Shown: in pieces, positions 53,341 to 62,193 of the stretch
How the letters are laid out: each line of letters opens with the position of its first letter
How positions within the stretch are numbered: the stretch's first letter is position 1
From: an uncultured Bacillota bacterium
GTDB lineage: Bacteria > Bacillota > Clostridia > Peptostreptococcales > Anaerovoracaceae
NCBI GenBank assembly: GCA_927441425.1
Contig: CAKMKG010000023.1
Coordinates: 1 to 64,000 of the forward strand
DNA length: 64,000 bases
Direction: 5' to 3'
Made by a program: the position numbers and the translations under genes
The notes under the pieces: model-generated
Told to the model about the DNA's origin: nothing
Databases searched by the model: none
The model's input: the letters and a program-made list of their open reading frames with translations, nothing else

Positions 53341-54042
53341 ATGAAAAGCGATAGAAAAAAGGTGCTTGTCGTCGATGACGAAGTTAAAATTCTAGAAGTT
53401 ATAAAGTCATTTCTCGAAAGCAAGGATTATATTGTTTTTACGGCTGAGAATGGTAAGCAGGCCTTTTCTATCTTTGAAAAGGAGAATATCTCCTTCGTAA
53501 TCCTAGATCTCATGCTTCCCGATCTTACCGGTGAGGAAATTTGTATCAGGCTGCGTCAGAGATCAAGGATACCCATCCTTATGCTCACAGCAAAGGTTGA
53601 TGAAGAAGATATTCTGAAGGGTCTGGAGATCGGAGCCGACGATTATCTGACCAAACCATTCCGGCTGAAGGAATTGCATGCAAGGATGGAGGCGATTTTG
53701 CGGAGAACTTCAGGAGATCTTGTGCCGCTCTATCGCAAAATGAATTTCCGGGAGGGAGATCTGGAGGTTGATCTTGAGAATCATACGATCAGAAAGAGCG
53801 GGCAGGAGGTGAACCTAACACCGAATGAGTATAAAATTCTTACGGCGCTGATAAAATACCCCAATAAGGTTTTCACACGGGATGAGCTAATCAATACCGC
53901 ATTTGGGAATGACTTTGAAGGCTATGACCGCTCAGTGGACAGTCATATTAAAAATCTACGACAGAAAATTGAAACCGATTCAAAAAATCCGGTTTTCGTT
54001 TTGACCATTCATGGAATCGGATATAAATTCGGAGGAAAATGA
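53341..54042 (+). CDS. OmpR-family response regulator
   Basis: Response regulator of 233 residues. The receiver (about 1-120) has the acidic pair VDDE, phosphoacceptor Asp in VILDLMLPD, and Lys in LTKPFRLKEL. The winged-helix output domain (about 135-230) ends with FVLTIHGIGYKFGG. The ATG at 53341 is chosen; the in-frame GTG at 53329 falls in the AAGGAAGG site. Overlap in spacing with the kinase gene (stop one base before its ATG) shows they are a pair, probably copper- or envelope-responsive from the context. Confidence 0.9.
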   Translation: MKSDRKKVLVVDDEVKILEVIKSFLESKDYIVFTAENGKQAFSIFEKENISFVILDLMLPDLTGEEICIRLRQRSRIPILMLTAKVDEEDILKGLEIGADDYLTKPFRLKELHARMEAILRRTSGDLVPLYRKMNFREGDLEVDLENHTIRKSGQEVNLTPNEYKILTALIKYPNKVFTRDELINTAFGNDFEGYDRSVDSHIKNLRQKIETDSKNPVFVLTIHGIGYKFGGK

Positions 54043-54043
54043 G

Positions 54044-55459
54044 ATGAAATTCAGTTTAAAGGCAAAACTTTCTCTGGCGATCGCGCTTGTCGTGCTGCTT
54101 ACGGTCGCACTGATCAGTTTTCTGTCCAATTATCTGATCCAGAATCAATTTAAGGGATATATTTCGAGTCAGCAGGCTAAGACTGCACACCAAATCGTAG
54201 AAAGCATCAGTGTTCAGTATGACGCGGATACCGGCTCCTGGGATGCGGATTTCATACATACCATCGGGATGTATGCCCTTTATGACGGTTACATTGTCAA
54301 AGTATACGATAAAGATGGAAAAACGGTGTGGGACGCGGAAACCTGCGATATGAACCTGTGCATACAAATGATGGACAATATCAGCCACCGTATGATGACG
54401 GAATACCCCACCATCAATGGTGAGTTTACAACGAAGACTTTTCCTGCGATGCAGGATTTGACGGAAATTGGAACGATATCCATCAGCTATTATGGTCCAT
54501 TTTTCCTGAGTGAAGATGATTTTCTGTTCCTTGATGCACTGAATAAAATTCTCGTTGGTGTCGGAATCGCTTCTTTAGTGATTGCTGTCGTTACAGGTAT
54601 TTTTCTGGCCAAACGTCTCAGCAAGCCACTGCTGAAAACCGTGGAGGTAACAAAGGATATCGCCGATGGGAAGTACGGCACGAGAATTTTGAATGAGACA
54701 GGAACAATAGAGGTGGATCAATTGATTGACTCCATCAACCATCTGGCAGAATCTTTGGAAAAACAGGAAGCTTTGAGGCGGAAGCTGACAGCAGATGTGG
54801 CCCATGAGCTCAGAACACCCTTAGCTACGGTACAGTCTCATTTGGAAGCTATTCTTGAAGGGGTGTGGGAACCAACCAGAGACCGTCTGGAGAGCTGCTA
54901 TGATGAAATGAATCGACTTGGCAGTCTGGTAAGCGACCTGGAACGCCTCGCGAAGGTGGAAAGTGACAACTTGAAATTGAATAAAACAGAGGTCAGCCTC
55001 AGGGAGTTGACGGAAAAAATATTAGGAAGCTATGAAAAGGAATTGGAGGATAAGAATTTAAATGTGAAGCTTTCAGGCAACTGTTCCTCGATTTCAGCGG
55101 ATAGGGACAGGATCGGTCAGGTATTGATTAACTTGATTTCCAATGCGGTCAAGTATACGACAGATGGCGGGAAGATCAGGATTACCCTTTCCGAAACGGA
55201 GGGGTCCGTTGTTTTTCATATTCAGGATAACGGGATCGGAATCTCTGAAGAGGAAATTCCTTATATCTTTGAACGCTTCTATCGGGCGGACAAATCCAGA
55301 AACAGGAATACCGGCGGCTCCGGAATTGGTCTTGCCATCGTGAAGTCCATCCTAAGTGCCCATGGAGGCACCATAGAAGTGGAGAGCAGGCTGAACGAGG
55401 GAAGTGCCTTTATGTTAACACTTCCGAAATCACAGGATGATGTGTCCCTGATGAAATGA
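54044..55459 (+). CDS. Sensor histidine kinase paired with the OmpR regulator
   Basis: Membrane kinase of 471 residues: membrane segment about 8-30, external sensor about 31-160, second segment about 168-190, HAMP (about 190-245), HisKA with VAHELRTPLATVQ, then the ATPase domain with NLISNAVKYT, DNGIGISEEEI and GGSGIGLAIVK. The sensor domain holds two Cys near DAETCDMNLCIQMMD (with Met), which could bind Cu(I) or form a disulfide. ATG at 54044 is eight bases after GGAGG. Confidence 0.92.
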   Translation: MKFSLKAKLSLAIALVVLLTVALISFLSNYLIQNQFKGYISSQQAKTAHQIVESISVQYDADTGSWDADFIHTIGMYALYDGYIVKVYDKDGKTVWDAETCDMNLCIQMMDNISHRMMTEYPTINGEFTTKTFPAMQDLTEIGTISISYYGPFFLSEDDFLFLDALNKILVGVGIASLVIAVVTGIFLAKRLSKPLLKTVEVTKDIADGKYGTRILNETGTIEVDQLIDSINHLAESLEKQEALRRKLTADVAHELRTPLATVQSHLEAILEGVWEPTRDRLESCYDEMNRLGSLVSDLERLAKVESDNLKLNKTEVSLRELTEKILGSYEKELEDKNLNVKLSGNCSSISADRDRIGQVLINLISNAVKYTTDGGKIRITLSETEGSVVFHIQDNGIGISEEEIPYIFERFYRADKSRNRNTGGSGIGLAIVKSILSAHGGTIEVESRLNEGSAFMLTLPKSQDDVSLMK

Positions 55460-55477
55460 TTGAAAGGAATAAAAGAA

Positions 55478-56320
55478 ATGGTAGGACTAAGAACAATTAA
55501 AAAAGTAGTGATCGGCAAGCACGCCACGGATGGTGCAGGCGTTAAGCTTGTACGGGTTTTTGGAAATAATGATGTGAAGGATTTCGATCCTTTTCTGATG
55601 CTGGATGCCTTCGATTCAGAAAATCCGGAGGATTACACCAAAGGGTTCCCATGGCATCCTCATCGAGGAATTGAAACCATTACGTATCTGATTCAAGGGG
55701 ATATTGAACACGGAGATAGCCTGGGCAATAAAGGAAGGATCCTGAACGGCGATTGTCAATGGATGACGGCCGGGTCGGGCATTATTCATCAGGAAATGCC
55801 GAAAGCAAGTCCGCGGATGCTCGGTGCACAGCTTTGGCTGAATATGCCTGCTGAACGTAAGATGTCCCCGCCAAAGTACAGAGATATCAGAAGGAAAATG
55901 ATCCCCATCGTCAAGGAGGGGGGAGCGTCTGTTCATATTCTGTCTGGAGGCTATAAGGATGTGAATGGAGCTGTCGCTGGAGAGCATGTTAAGCCGGTCT
56001 ATTTTGATGTGGAATTGAAAGGGGACAGTGAATGGTCCTTTGAAACGGATCCGGAGCATACCCTTATTATTTATATTGTTCAAGGTGGAGGTATTTTTCA
56101 ACCGGATCAGCAGGAAGAAATTTCTGAAAAGCATGCGATATTGTTTGACGCTGGAAAATGGTTCTGGGTCAAAGCAGCAAAGGAAGGAATTCGGTTCCTG
56201 CTATTGGCAGGAAAGCCGCTCAAGGAACCCATCGCATGGGGAGGACCCATCGTCATGAATACGCAAGAGGAATTGGATCAGGCATTTCTTGAGTTGAACA
56301 ACAATACCTTCATAAAATAG
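55478..56320 (+). CDS. Pirin-family protein
   Basis: Bicupin of 280 residues. Metal ligands are in PWHPHRGIETITY (two His) and GSGIIHQEMP (His, Glu). The C-terminal cupin covers about 170-270. Bacterial pirins include quercetin dioxygenases and redox or metal sensors; the role here is unknown. ATG at 55478 follows AAAGGA; a TTG at 55460 directly behind the kinase stop is possible. Cotranscribed with the kinase by position. Confidence 0.86.
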   Translation: MVGLRTIKKVVIGKHATDGAGVKLVRVFGNNDVKDFDPFLMLDAFDSENPEDYTKGFPWHPHRGIETITYLIQGDIEHGDSLGNKGRILNGDCQWMTAGSGIIHQEMPKASPRMLGAQLWLNMPAERKMSPPKYRDIRRKMIPIVKEGGASVHILSGGYKDVNGAVAGEHVKPVYFDVELKGDSEWSFETDPEHTLIIYIVQGGGIFQPDQQEEISEKHAILFDAGKWFWVKAAKEGIRFLLLAGKPLKEPIAWGGPIVMNTQEELDQAFLELNNNTFIK

Positions 56321-56326
56321 AGGATC

Positions 56327-56827
56327 ATGACAGTGCAGATTGTGTATCACGAATTAGAGCCCATTTATGACAGCAGGTCTAATGTATTGATTCTTGGGAC
56401 TATGCCTTCACCAAAATCTAGAACACTTGGCTTCTACTATTCCCATCCTCAAAATAGACTTTGGAAGGTTATGTCTGATGTATTTCAGGAGCCGATTCCG
56501 GAGTCGGGGGAAGAAAAGAAACTATTTTTACACAACCATAACATAGCTATGTGGGATGTACTGAAATCTTGCAGTATTCGGGGTGCCGACGACAGCACGA
56601 TCATGAATCCGGAACCCAATGATATGAATCTGATTTTATCTGTGGCAGAGATCAGGACCATTTTCACCACGGGCAGAAAGGCAACGGAGCTGTATCAAAA
56701 GCTGTGCTATCCGATTACGGGGCGGGAGTCAATTTACCTGCCGTCCACAAGCCCGGCCAATTGCAGAAATTATACCTATGATTCGTTGGTGGAGGCGTAT
56801 CGGGTCATAAAACAAGCTCTGGGATAA
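56327..56827 (+). CDS. DNA-deoxyinosine glycosylase (UDG family 6, HDG)
   Basis: DNA repair enzyme of 166 residues of the uracil-DNA glycosylase superfamily, hypoxanthine-specific branch. Motif 1 reads LILGTMPSPKSRTLGFYYSHPQNRLWKV, seen as GTMPSPKS and YYSHPQNRLW with the active Asn; motif 2 is LPSTSPAN. It removes deaminated adenine from DNA. The ATG at 56327 is close to the AGAGGA site; the GTG at 56333 has better spacing. Six bases after pirin. Confidence 0.85.
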   Translation: MTVQIVYHELEPIYDSRSNVLILGTMPSPKSRTLGFYYSHPQNRLWKVMSDVFQEPIPESGEEKKLFLHNHNIAMWDVLKSCSIRGADDSTIMNPEPNDMNLILSVAEIRTIFTTGRKATELYQKLCYPITGRESIYLPSTSPANCRNYTYDSLVEAYRVIKQALG

Positions 56828-56836
56828 TAATAAATT

Positions 56837-56881
56837 AGACCGAATGCCTGCACTGATGAAGTGCGGGCATTCGGTCTTTTC
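56837..56881. terminator. Strong bidirectional terminator
   Basis: An 18-bp stem (56837-56854 with 56860-56877, one G-U pair) and a five-base loop, followed by TTTTCTCT. Separates converging genes. Confidence 0.9.
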
Positions 56882-56904
56882 TCTATGGAGTGGGGAGCAG
56901 TTTG

Positions 56905-58254
56905 CTAATCGATGATATTCGTTACGATTTCACGGAATACGGCAGTATGCTTGTCGATATCCGCTTCCGTTGTTACCGCTGTGATCAAAGCCATATTGTG
57001 GAATGGCGTCATCAGGATTCCTCTGTTCAGTGATGCGAGGTGCATATATTGGTCCAACGCAAAGTCTACCGCAGCCTCTGCCTCTCCACCGTTTTTCGCA
57101 GGCTCTTTTCGGAACCAATATTCCGTTCGGCATCCCAATTGGGTTGTATTCCAAGGGAGATTGAACTCATTGATGACGCTTTGAACGCCTTCGTTGAATT
57201 TTGTGGCAAGAGGAATGTTTCTCGCATAAAAATCTTCTGTGAGGATCTCGCTCAACGTAGCCTTCATGGCATGCATGCTCAGCGCATTGGCAGCGAGGGT
57301 TCCGCCGATTCCCCCAATATCACAGAGCTCGTGGGGGATTACAGCGACTACCTTATCACCCAGCTCTTTCGTAAAGCCATAAGCGGCGCAAGGGATTCCC
57401 GCTGCGATGGTTTTCCCTACCACGACCATATCGGGCTTTAAATTGTAGGCCTTTGTATAACCGCCGACGCCGGTGCAGATTGTATGCGTTTCGTCGATAA
57501 TTAAAACAGCGCCGTATTTTTTTGTCAGTTCTCTCAACGCGTCATGATAACCCGGTTCCGGATGAACAATGCCGCAGTTTGTCATAACCGGCTCTGCCAG
57601 AACTGCAGCGACATCGCCGACTTTGAGTGCGGCTTCCAAAGCCGGGATATCATTCCATTCTATGATCCTTGTCGTAAGCCCCGGGTCTACCTGGGGACCG
57701 AGATTGCCTGGCTTTGCAATTGTTTTTCCGTTTTCATCCATGATTGCTACGGTTTCGTCCACCGTGCCGTGATAACACCAGTTATAAGCTATGATCATCG
57801 GTTTCTTGGTAACCTGTCTCGCCAGTCTCAGTGCAAATCGATTGGCATCTGTTGCGCTTGTGGAAAATGACCAGTATTTCATTCCAAACCTTCTGGAAAG
57901 TTCTTCCCCGTTCCAAATCGCATCCTCCGTCGGTAGCATGAAGGTGGTTCCCTGCTTTACATATTCTGTTATCGCTTTCACTGCCGGTTCCATTCCGTGG
58001 CCGATCATAGATCCGGTATCGCCGAGACAGAAATCAATATAATCATTTCCATCAACGTCCTGAAAATGAGCACCTTTGGCATCTGCTACACAAACCGGAT
58101 AGCTGCCGGCCCACTTTACCATCCAGTTCATGGGAACACCCTGCAGCAGGCTTCCCTTTGCTCTTTCATACAATTCCTTTGATTTTGGATGGTTCTTTTC
58201 AAACAACTCAATTTCTTTTTTATACTGTTCTGTGAGTTTTTCTCTATTTATCAT
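56905..58254 (-). CDS. Class III PLP-dependent aminotransferase
   Basis: Aminotransferase of 449 residues of the acetylornithine/GABA/GSA-aminomutase superfamily. The PLP lysine is in VVVGKTIAAGIPCAAYG, the PLP-phosphate region in SFSTSATDANRFAL, and the cofactor Asp in AVLIIDETHT. It lacks the HemL signature GGGxP, so it is not glutamate-semialdehyde mutase, though it is related. It is under a sigma-54 promoter and shares its activator with an amino acid permease, so it probably begins breakdown of an imported amino acid or amine. Substrate unknown. Confidence 0.85.
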   Translation of the reverse strand: MINREKLTEQYKKEIELFEKNHPKSKELYERAKGSLLQGVPMNWMVKWAGSYPVCVADAKGAHFQDVDGNDYIDFCLGDTGSMIGHGMEPAVKAITEYVKQGTTFMLPTEDAIWNGEELSRRFGMKYWSFSTSATDANRFALRLARQVTKKPMIIAYNWCYHGTVDETVAIMDENGKTIAKPGNLGPQVDPGLTTRIIEWNDIPALEAALKVGDVAAVLAEPVMTNCGIVHPEPGYHDALRELTKKYGAVLIIDETHTICTGVGGYTKAYNLKPDMVVVGKTIAAGIPCAAYGFTKELGDKVVAVIPHELCDIGGIGGTLAANALSMHAMKATLSEILTEDFYARNIPLATKFNEGVQSVINEFNLPWNTTQLGCRTEYWFRKEPAKNGGEAEAAVDFALDQYMHLASLNRGILMTPFHNMALITAVTTEADIDKHTAVFREIVTNIID

Positions 58255-58295
58255 TTTCTTCCTCCCTTATGGTTCTTTCTCTATCCTTATGTTAT

Positions 58296-58313
58296 AAGCA
58301 AGAGTGATGCCAA
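58296..58313 (-). promoter_or_regulatory. Sigma-54 promoter of the aminotransferase gene
   Basis: On the minus strand TTGGCATCACTCTTGCTT has GG and GC exactly ten bases apart, matching the -24/-12 consensus TGGCAC-N5-TTGCA. Confidence 0.82.
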
Positions 58314-58374
58314 CATAATTTTTGGTAAGATTCAGAGAATCCATAGCTTTTCATACGGGAGGCCCACGATGCAT

Positions 58375-58410
58375 TGTCAAAAATGAAAAAACAAACTGTC
58401 ATTATTGATA
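58375..58410. promoter_or_regulatory. Paired activator sites (aminotransferase side)
   Basis: TGTCA-AAAA-TGA at 58375-58386 and TGTCA-TTAT-TGATA at 58397-58410 start 22 bases apart, 62 to 100 bases upstream of the -24 box. The first copy recurs exactly at 62086-62097. The second overlaps the would-be -35 of the activator gene, whose TATAAT is at 58420-58425, suggesting autoregulation. Confidence 0.65.
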
Positions 58411-58485
58411 ACTTAGTGCTATAATTGAAGAATCAATTTGGTCAGGATTCGATAGTATGAGAAATAAAATATACGGAGGCAAAGT

Positions 58486-60261
58486 ATGCTGGAATTATCA
58501 GTCATTCGGGATACAGTTATGAATGTGGCGGAAGCCATTACCGCAGCTCTGGAAATTGAGACGGAGATCATTAATGAGCATCTTGAAATTATCGGAGGAA
58601 CAGGTCGGTATGCGCAAAAAATCGGAAGCTATGAAGAGGATGGTGATATGGAATCCGGCGCAATCTATGGTAAATTGCTGAAAAAAGGGGAGAATTATCT
58701 CTGCGAAAATACAGCGGAAGATCTGAACTACGATGCCAAAGAAGGGGAGTTGGCTGAGATATGCTGCCCGATCAGATCGGAAAACAGGATCATCGGGTTG
58801 ATCGGATTAGTTGCATTCAATGAGGAGCAGAGGCAAAAAATCATTTCAAACAGCAAAACGCTGACGCTATTCCTGGAAAGAATGGGAGAGTTGCTTGCCG
58901 GAAAATTGTCTGAAACGGAGCAGAGAAACTTGCTGAAGGGCATCGTGGAGTCTATGCATGAAGGCTTAATCGCCATCGATGGGGATGGCTTCGTCAAATC
59001 CTGCAATTATGAGAGTGAAAAGCTGCTGGATCTTTCCCGCAATCAAATAGAAGGTCGTCCGCTTTCAGAAATCTGGGATTTGAAAGAGGTGGGAAGAGTT
59101 CTAAAAGGCGGCGTAGCGATAAAGGATAAGGAGGTATTCTATAAAAACAGCAGCAATTTGGAAAAAAGATTCCTCTGTACCATAATTCCACTCAGCCCCC
59201 GAAATCCGCAGAAGGATGATCTTTTGGCACATCATGGAGCGATCATCCTTTTCCAGAATATTTCCGAGGTTAGAGAGAGAATGTATAAAATGACCGTGAT
59301 TGAAAAACAGACTACATTTGATGATATTATCGGAGAAAGCGAGTCAATACTCCGTGTGAAGAGGAGAATGCTGCAGGTCTCCTCCAGTGATTCTACCATT
59401 ATGATTACAGGAGAAAGCGGGACAGGGAAAGAACTCTTTGCGAGAGCGATCCATGCGGAAAGCCCGCGCAGAAAGAATCCATTTATCGCCATCAACTGTG
59501 GAGCGATTCCGGAAATGCTCTTAGAGAGTGAGCTCTTCGGATATGAAAAGGGGGCGTTTACCGGTGCAGACACCAGAGGCAAGCCGGGAAAATTTGAGAT
59601 GGCACATAAAGGGACGATATTTTTAGACGAAATCGGTGATCTGCCGCTGCATTTACAAGTGAAATTGCTCCATGCTATTCAAAACCGCAGAATAGAGCGT
59701 GTCGGAGGGACAATTCCCATCGACATTGATGTCCGCATCATTGCGGCAACGAATAAAAACCTTGACAAAATGATTGTTGCCCGGGAGTTTAGAGAGGACC
59801 TGTATTTCAGACTCAATGTCATTCCTGTCATGATCCCGCCTTTGAGAGACAGAGAGGGCGACATCGAGCATCTCCTTCGGTTTGCTTTGCATAAGTTCAA
59901 CAAGCTGATGAGCAAAGACATACGGGAGTTCGGCCCAGATGCATTGCAGGCGCTGATCAACTATGGGTGGCCGGGAAATGTCAGAGAGCTTGAAAATGTT
60001 GTGGAATATGCTGTCAATATGGAAATGGGACAAAAAATACTTTTGGAGAATCTTCCGGAAAAAATATGGAAGAAGCAGAGAAAGACAAACAGAAAGGCAG
60101 GCTTGAAAGAAAAACTGGATGAGTACCAGCGGTCGATTATAGAAGAATGTCTCGATGAGACAGGACGCTCTACAGAAGAAAAAATTATTGCTGCAAGAAG
60201 GCTGGGTATCAGCGAATCGACGCTATACCGGAGGATTCGTGAACTGAGGATCCGCGGTTAA
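58486..60261 (+). CDS. Sigma-54-dependent enhancer-binding activator
   Basis: Activator of 591 residues. The N-terminal part (about 10-140) looks GAF-like, a PAS domain follows (about 150-265), then the AAA+ domain (about 285-520) with Walker A GESGTGKE, the sigma-54 contact loop GAFTGAD, Walker B TIFLDEIGD, and the Arg-finger region REFREDLYFRLNV. The C-terminal helix-turn-helix (ARRLGISESTLYRRI) binds DNA. It lies between the aminotransferase and permease genes, both of which carry -24/-12 promoters, and is their likely activator. Confidence 0.93.
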   Translation: MLELSVIRDTVMNVAEAITAALEIETEIINEHLEIIGGTGRYAQKIGSYEEDGDMESGAIYGKLLKKGENYLCENTAEDLNYDAKEGELAEICCPIRSENRIIGLIGLVAFNEEQRQKIISNSKTLTLFLERMGELLAGKLSETEQRNLLKGIVESMHEGLIAIDGDGFVKSCNYESEKLLDLSRNQIEGRPLSEIWDLKEVGRVLKGGVAIKDKEVFYKNSSNLEKRFLCTIIPLSPRNPQKDDLLAHHGAIILFQNISEVRERMYKMTVIEKQTTFDDIIGESESILRVKRRMLQVSSSDSTIMITGESGTGKELFARAIHAESPRRKNPFIAINCGAIPEMLLESELFGYEKGAFTGADTRGKPGKFEMAHKGTIFLDEIGDLPLHLQVKLLHAIQNRRIERVGGTIPIDIDVRIIAATNKNLDKMIVAREFREDLYFRLNVIPVMIPPLRDREGDIEHLLRFALHKFNKLMSKDIREFGPDALQALINYGWPGNVRELENVVEYAVNMEMGQKILLENLPEKIWKKQRKTNRKAGLKEKLDEYQRSIIEECLDETGRSTEEKIIAARRLGISESTLYRRIRELRIRG

Positions 60262-60280
60262 CCTGAATAGAAAGAATGAA

Positions 60281-60310
60281 AGACCCCTCCGCAGGAGGGG
60301 TCTGTTTTGT
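60281..60310. terminator. Bidirectional terminator after the activator gene
   Basis: AGACCCCTCC-GCA-GGAGGGGTCT (60281-60303) followed by GTTTTGTTG. Confidence 0.85.
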
Positions 60311-60337
60311 TGTTAAATCATTTGAAATTGCAGTTGA

Positions 60338-61879
60338 TTAGTTTTTAATCGGATATTTTTCATCAAATGTTATTTCATCTGCACCATATTTTATATTGCT
60401 TCTAATTTTTCCACGTTTCTTCTGAACGGAATAAATGATCATTGGAGCGAAGGTACAGATCACCGAAATTACAAATACCGGCAGTCCTCCGTCTTCAAAT
60501 AACAGCAGAATCATGGCGCCGATCATGATGACATTGCAGAAATATGCCATGCCTGGATACCATCTGGCTTTTACTGTGAGAATTTCATTCGCGTCATAGC
60601 CTCTTGCCTTCAGTTTCTTTCGGAAGACGATCTGTGACCAACAGATAGCTACCCAGCAAGCGGTTCCTGTAAAGCCGGAAATACCCAGCAGATTTGCATA
60701 GAGTGGAAGTCCGTCACTTCCCCAGAGCCCCAGCTCATCGGAAGCAAATCCAATCAGGAATACGAGCCACATTGGAACGATTGTGAAGATGGTTGCGTTC
60801 TGTGGTGTATTAAAATGGTTCAAACGGGATAAGAACTTAGGTGCCATACCCTCAACAGAAAGGCCATATAAAGCACGTACTGTTCCATATAATCCGGAAT
60901 TGGCACAGCTGAAGGCTGCGATAAGCGTGGTGCCGGTAAACAGCCCTGCTGCCCAATGAAGACCATAAGCGCCAAGGGTATATGCGAAAATGGATTCATC
61001 AAGGCCGGCTTCTGCATAAGGTACAACAAGCGTTAATACAAATACAGGGATTACATAAATCAATATGATTCGGAACGCAACTCTTCTGCAGGCGAGAGGT
61101 ACGTTTGTTGCAGGATCCTGGGTCTCAGCCGCGGATAATCCGACGATTTCGGAACCCTGGAAGTTTACAAGAGTCCAAATCATGTAAGTGATGATGATAA
61201 AGGTTCCGGCTGGGAATAATTTCTCAAATACTGAACCATCTCCACCGAGGATAATTTGAGAACCGATGAAGCCGCCGGCATCTGTAAACGGATGCAGGTT
61301 CCCGCCGATCACGCCCATGAAGATACCTAAGCCGCAGATCGTAAAAACTGCAACGGCTAGGATTTTAATAATCGCCATAATCGATTCGATATGTCCAAAC
61401 CAGGTTACATGGTATAAGTTAACCAAAGTTAAAAGAGCTAAGGCAACGATACCCCAGATAAACGTACTCCAGGCTGGATTAGCAAATGGTAATTCGATAA
61501 AATAATTCATAAATACTGCAAAGGCTAAGGCTTCTGAGGGCACATATGCAACCCAGTTAGCCCAGTATGCCCAGGCAATTCCTGTAGCGGCAGTATCGCC
61601 CATGAATTCTCTGGAATAGGATACAAAGGAGCCTCTTCTTGGTATATTGACCAATAATTCGGCAAAGGACTGCATTACGCCATAAATAGTAATACCGGCA
61701 ATGATGTAAGCGATCAGTACAGCTCCCGGACCCATCTCCGAGAAGGTTAAGCCCAGACCTAAGAAATAGCAGGAACCTATAATTCCGCCCAGTGCGATTA
61801 GGGACACATGCCATGGCCGTATACCGCGCTGTAGAGTTCGTTCTTCTGGTGAGTTTACATTAAGATCGTGTTCTGTCAT
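60338..61879 (-). CDS. APC-superfamily amino acid permease
   Basis: Permease of 513 residues with twelve hydrophobic segments, of the amino acid transporter (AAT) family of the APC superfamily. The first membrane segment carries ALGGIIGSCYFLGLG, the substrate-site motif, and the family block NFQGSEIVGLSAAETQDP near residue 240. Controlled by a sigma-54 promoter. It probably supplies the substrate of the aminotransferase at 56.9 kb. Confidence 0.9.
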   Translation of the reverse strand: MTEHDLNVNSPEERTLQRGIRPWHVSLIALGGIIGSCYFLGLGLTFSEMGPGAVLIAYIIAGITIYGVMQSFAELLVNIPRRGSFVSYSREFMGDTAATGIAWAYWANWVAYVPSEALAFAVFMNYFIELPFANPAWSTFIWGIVALALLTLVNLYHVTWFGHIESIMAIIKILAVAVFTICGLGIFMGVIGGNLHPFTDAGGFIGSQIILGGDGSVFEKLFPAGTFIIITYMIWTLVNFQGSEIVGLSAAETQDPATNVPLACRRVAFRIILIYVIPVFVLTLVVPYAEAGLDESIFAYTLGAYGLHWAAGLFTGTTLIAAFSCANSGLYGTVRALYGLSVEGMAPKFLSRLNHFNTPQNATIFTIVPMWLVFLIGFASDELGLWGSDGLPLYANLLGISGFTGTACWVAICWSQIVFRKKLKARGYDANEILTVKARWYPGMAYFCNVIMIGAMILLLFEDGGLPVFVISVICTFAPMIIYSVQKKRGKIRSNIKYGADEITFDEKYPIKN

Positions 61880-61963
61880 TAATTTTTCCTCCCATTATAA
61901 GATTTAATTTAAAAAGATTAGTAAGATTAAGAATATTATAATAATTACTAATGAATTTAACAA

Positions 61964-61981
61964 CAGCAAATATTATGCCAT
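61964..61981 (-). promoter_or_regulatory. Sigma-54 promoter of the permease gene
   Basis: On the minus strand ATGGCATAATATTTGCTG has GG (61979-61978) and GC (61967-61966) ten bases apart, as in the other promoter of this regulon. Confidence 0.8.
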
Positions 61982-62065
61982 GAATAAATATAAACAGAAA
62001 ATATGTAAAAACGGCTATTTTTTAAGACTTTTATGTTGAAAAAATGTACAAACTCGTTCTTGCGT

Positions 62066-62097
62066 TATCATTTATGATAATCAATTGTCAAAAATGA
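62066..62097. promoter_or_regulatory. Paired activator sites (permease side)
   Basis: The palindrome TATCA-TTTA-TGATA (62066-62079) and TGTCA-AAAA-TGA (62086-62097) start 20 bases apart and lie 87 to 118 bases upstream of the -24 box. They match the pair before the aminotransferase gene. Confidence 0.65.
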
Positions 62098-62140
62098 ATA
62101 AGGGAAGAGGATTAATTTATAGAATTTCAAAAATACTATA

Positions 62141-62171
62141 TTGACATTGACGTTACGTTAAGGTTTATGAT
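62141..62171 (+). promoter_or_regulatory. MerR-type promoter with 19-base spacer
   Basis: TTGACA (62141-62146) and TATGAT (62166-62171) are 19 bases apart, the long spacing typical of MerR-controlled promoters. Within the spacer lies the near-palindrome TTGACGT-T-ACGTTAA (62147-62161), a fitting operator for autoregulation. Confidence 0.78.
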
Positions 62172-62193
62172 GAATTTATCAGGAGGCGATGAT

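Noticed and set aside
56905-58254. Glutamate-1-semialdehyde aminomutase (HemL) as the identity of the aminotransferase
   Set aside because: The HemL lysine-region signature is not kept, no heme genes are nearby, and the sigma-54/permease context points to catabolism.
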